Notes under the pieces: model-generated
Seen by the model: the letters and a program-made list of their open reading frames with translations, nothing else
What the model was told of the DNA's origin: nothing
The model's database searches: none
Shown here: in pieces, positions 61,754-64,000 of the stretch
Numbering within the stretch: position 1 is the stretch's first letter
Layout: every line of letters starts with the position of its first letter
Origin: Desulfobacteraceae bacterium
GTDB taxonomy: Bacteria > Desulfobacterota > Desulfobacteria > Desulfobacterales > Desulfobacteraceae
Reading direction: 5' to 3'
DNA: 64,000 bases
NCBI GenBank assembly: GCA_016744295.1
Contig: JADGEQ010000034.1
Span: forward strand, 1-64,000
Translations under genes and position numbers: made by a program

Positions 61754-63775
61754 TTATGGTGTGGGATCCTTCATCAAAGATTGAAACAGCAACAGGCTGT
61801 TTTTTTTCGCCATTTTCCTGAAAAATCCGACCAGAGCCTCTTTCGCAGACCCGGAAGCCAGGTTTTCTTTAATGGCCAGTTTTTCCACAAGCTCCCGGAA
61901 GGTATGCCTGCCGTCAGCCATGTGGTGAATTTGTCTATCCATGGCGGTGACCCGAATTTTATCCGGACGAAACCGGTTTTGCCAAAGGGATAGTGAGAGG
62001 TTCAGAAGGATAAATCCTACCTGATCCTCACCCGCTGGGGCGTCATCCACTTGGTTTTCGTCCGCCTCCAGGTCTCCTAAGCTGACCGGATAGAACGATC
62101 CGCCTGTATCCTGATGCAAAACGCTGTCAATATCCTTTCCATCAACGGGTGTGGCCGCGGATTTAAAAAAGTTTACCATGTTGCCGCTGTAATAAGCTGT
62201 CTGGCAGGGCACGGCGCAGAGTATTGTCTTGCCAAAATTCATCTTTGCCGCCAGCAGATTCATGAACCGGATCAATTCCTCCCGGCTCATCCCGCCCCGG
62301 ACTTCCCACGCCTCTGGTTTCCCTAACCGAAATTCAATCCCCCACTCCTCGGGCCGTTCATCCAGGGGCGATCCTTTTGCCCAGGAAAACGAACCGATCA
62401 TCACCTGTTGGATAACCCGTGCATGCCGGGTCAGGAAGGCAACGGTCTCCCCTGCTTCCGCCAGGGTTTCACCCGGAAATCCGAAAATGATAAAACAGCA
62501 GTTTGAAATACCCTGGCCAAAGGCCTTATGGAGGATTCTGGATATCTGCCGAACACCGGTTCCTTTACGCATATTCCGAAGTACCTTTGGAACGCCTGAT
62601 TCCATGCCCCACGACACCGACCGGAATCCGGCCCGGTACATGGTCTCCAGAAGTCGCTCGTCATCGTACCCCTTTGACAGCCTGGCCAGGCAGTGGAAAT
62701 AAACCGGTGTGATTCCTTTCTTCAGGATAATTTTACTCAGGGCCAATGCTCTGGCAGGCGGAAGTTCTTCGTCATGAAGGACAAAGTGGCTGCACTGATA
62801 TTTTTCTTTCAGGGTTGCGATATTTTCAGCCGTCTTCTCAATTTCAAAGGCCTGGACCTGGTCCAGGTATATTTTAGAATGGGTGCAAAAGGCGCATTTT
62901 TGCCAGGAACATCCCCGGGCCGTTTGAAAGGGCAAAACCACTCTGGGTGTAAAATAACGGGACAGGTCAAACAGAGAAAAATCCGGCAGGGGCAATTGAT
63001 TGGGGGGCGGCAGCCGGTCGGGCGGCTCCCCTGTGAGGTTACCGTTGCGAAACGCCAACACGCCGGGACTGAGGCATGGGTCCCGGTTTCCCTCAAGATC
63101 TGCTATCAGGGTGGGAAGAGATTGCTCAGCCATCCCCACCACCAGATAATCCACTCCAGATCCCAACAGGGTCTTGATCTCTTCCCTGTTCAGAAACGGG
63201 GTCATGCTTCCCCCTAAAATTATTGTGCAGCCGGTCCGGCGTTTGGCCTCTTCCATAATCGTTTGCGTGACCGGATCCATGGGTGCTTCCAGGGAAACAC
63301 CAAGATAGCGGGCTTTTGAATCCGAAACAGTCCGAACATAATCTGATATGATGGAAAGGTCGGTGCCCTTTCGCTTCTGGAGAAAAAACCGGAAAACTTT
63401 TTCCGCAGCGTCTGCAAGCCGGGCAAATTGATCCAGGGAACGAAGGTTGAAGTATGCCTGTGGGGTTTTTAGTTCAATGAGCCGGAAGTAGCGGGTTGCC
63501 AGATCCCTGGAGAATTCCTCCACCCCCTGGTTCTTTGCCGTGTCCCGGATATCCTTGATATGAAGTTGCTCTGCATATTCTCCGGGAATTTCCATAAGCA
63601 GGTGCCAGAATTCTTTTTGCCCCTGAAGGCAGGTATGTCGTAACCAGTGAACCTGTCCCGGTATCAGTTCCACCCCAATGCCTGAGGCCTTGCAAGCCGC
63701 AATGAGCATGGCACATCCCAAATGAGGCCTGTCCGCCAGAAATCCTATTTTATAGGGTTCAAGCAGTGCCAGCAT
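61754..63775 (-). CDS. B12-binding-type radical SAM protein with PqqD-like C-terminus
   Basis: A 673-aa radical SAM enzyme. An N-terminal cobalamin-binding-like half (residues about 1-230, with LGVSLEAPMDPVTQTIMEEA and IILGGSMTPFL) precedes the radical domain. The cluster Cys residues are C289, C294 and C297 in RGCSWQKCAFCTH, a CX4CX2C spacing rather than CX3CX2C. The last 60 residues (HHMADGRHTFRELVEKLAIKEN and AKEALVGFFRKM) resemble a PqqD/RRE fold. This architecture fits peptide modification such as methylation. It is the first gene of the locus on the minus strand. Confidence 0.8.
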   Translation of the reverse strand: MLALLEPYKIGFLADRPHLGCAMLIAACKASGIGVELIPGQVHWLRHTCLQGQKEFWHLLMEIPGEYAEQLHIKDIRDTAKNQGVEEFSRDLATRYFRLIELKTPQAYFNLRSLDQFARLADAAEKVFRFFLQKRKGTDLSIISDYVRTVSDSKARYLGVSLEAPMDPVTQTIMEEAKRRTGCTIILGGSMTPFLNREEIKTLLGSGVDYLVVGMAEQSLPTLIADLEGNRDPCLSPGVLAFRNGNLTGEPPDRLPPPNQLPLPDFSLFDLSRYFTPRVVLPFQTARGCSWQKCAFCTHSKIYLDQVQAFEIEKTAENIATLKEKYQCSHFVLHDEELPPARALALSKIILKKGITPVYFHCLARLSKGYDDERLLETMYRAGFRSVSWGMESGVPKVLRNMRKGTGVRQISRILHKAFGQGISNCCFIIFGFPGETLAEAGETVAFLTRHARVIQQVMIGSFSWAKGSPLDERPEEWGIEFRLGKPEAWEVRGGMSREELIRFMNLLAAKMNFGKTILCAVPCQTAYYSGNMVNFFKSAATPVDGKDIDSVLHQDTGGSFYPVSLGDLEADENQVDDAPAGEDQVGFILLNLSLSLWQNRFRPDKIRVTAMDRQIHHMADGRHTFRELVEKLAIKENLASGSAKEALVGFFRKMAKKNSLLLFQSLMKDPTP

Positions 63776-64000
63776 GGATAGATGTCCTAGGACGGGTAAG
63801 GAATGGGTCAGTTGTTGACAAAGATGGGGTGATGTGGGAGATGATGCGTGCCAAAGCAGTCGAGGCCTTTATGTCATCTTGGATTTCGATGAGCGATCTT
63901 GCGCCGATCGCAATTCAATCATGACCAAGTGGGGATACCTTCACCATCGTTGTTTGAGTGGGGTCCGCCAAAAGTCCGGGTCACATCAAGTTCGTAAATT

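Noticed and set aside
63776-64000. possible gene start or mobile-element remnant at the right edge
   Set aside because: Short interrupted frames only; nothing recognisable before the window ends.

Overview
The window looks like a chromosomal segment of an anaerobic sulfate-reducing bacterium of the Desulfobacterota, probably Desulfobacteraceae or a relative. This is inferred from gene content: a flavodiiron protein with an FNR-type promoter, a TusA/DsrE2/persulfide-hydrolase sulfur-relay set, a DUF169 gene with a sigma-54 promoter and many radical SAM enzymes. No marker gene is complete enough to place it more precisely. The left edge touches the 5' end of a 16S rRNA gene that runs leftward out of the window, with its leader and promoter at about 79-183.

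0.5-18.9 kb is a mixed metabolic region, mostly on the minus strand. It holds a membrane polyferredoxin, a cupin, a flavodiiron protein, an amidohydrolase followed by a 47-aa gene, and a sigma-54 activator divergent from a DUF169 gene. Next come a cyclase-family hydrolase, an SPL-like radical SAM protein, a large lipoprotein hydrolase, a condensation-domain-like acyltransferase, the sulfur-relay operon, and small genes. Several broken genes lie here, including a truncated second copy of the MaoC-like gene found at 17.5 kb.

19-50 kb is a large exopolysaccharide or capsule locus. It includes seven glycosyltransferases of the GT4, GT2 and GT61 classes, a WecB/TagA-type transferase, a polyprenyl-phosphate sugar transferase, a flippase, two O-antigen-ligase/polymerase-like proteins and a TPR protein. 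A deacetylase, methyltransferases, an APH-like kinase and a nucleotidyltransferase/thymidylate-kinase-like fusion are also present. The export and assembly operon at 41.7-47.3 kb encodes a BY-kinase, a Wzz-like protein, a Wza-like protein and a beta-barrel. A UDP-glucuronate-decarboxylase-like enzyme supplies sugar nucleotide. A group II intron maturase fragment and a carbamoyltransferase fragment mark past rearrangement.

50.4-63.8 kb is the most unusual part. Three paralogous tail-collar (MdpB-like) proteins sit beside two small accessory proteins, followed by a minus-strand locus. That locus holds a B12-type radical SAM protein with a PqqD-like tail, a PqqD-like recognition protein, an asparagine-synthetase-like enzyme lacking the glutaminase cysteine, three HPr-kinase-related sequences (one apparently active, one with a lost P-loop, one pseudogene) and three sulfotransferases. 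The set resembles the tailoring complement of lasso-peptide or HPr-kinase-related peptide systems, but no B2-type leader protease and no clear precursor were found. Three small open frames are offered as candidates. Function here is inference.
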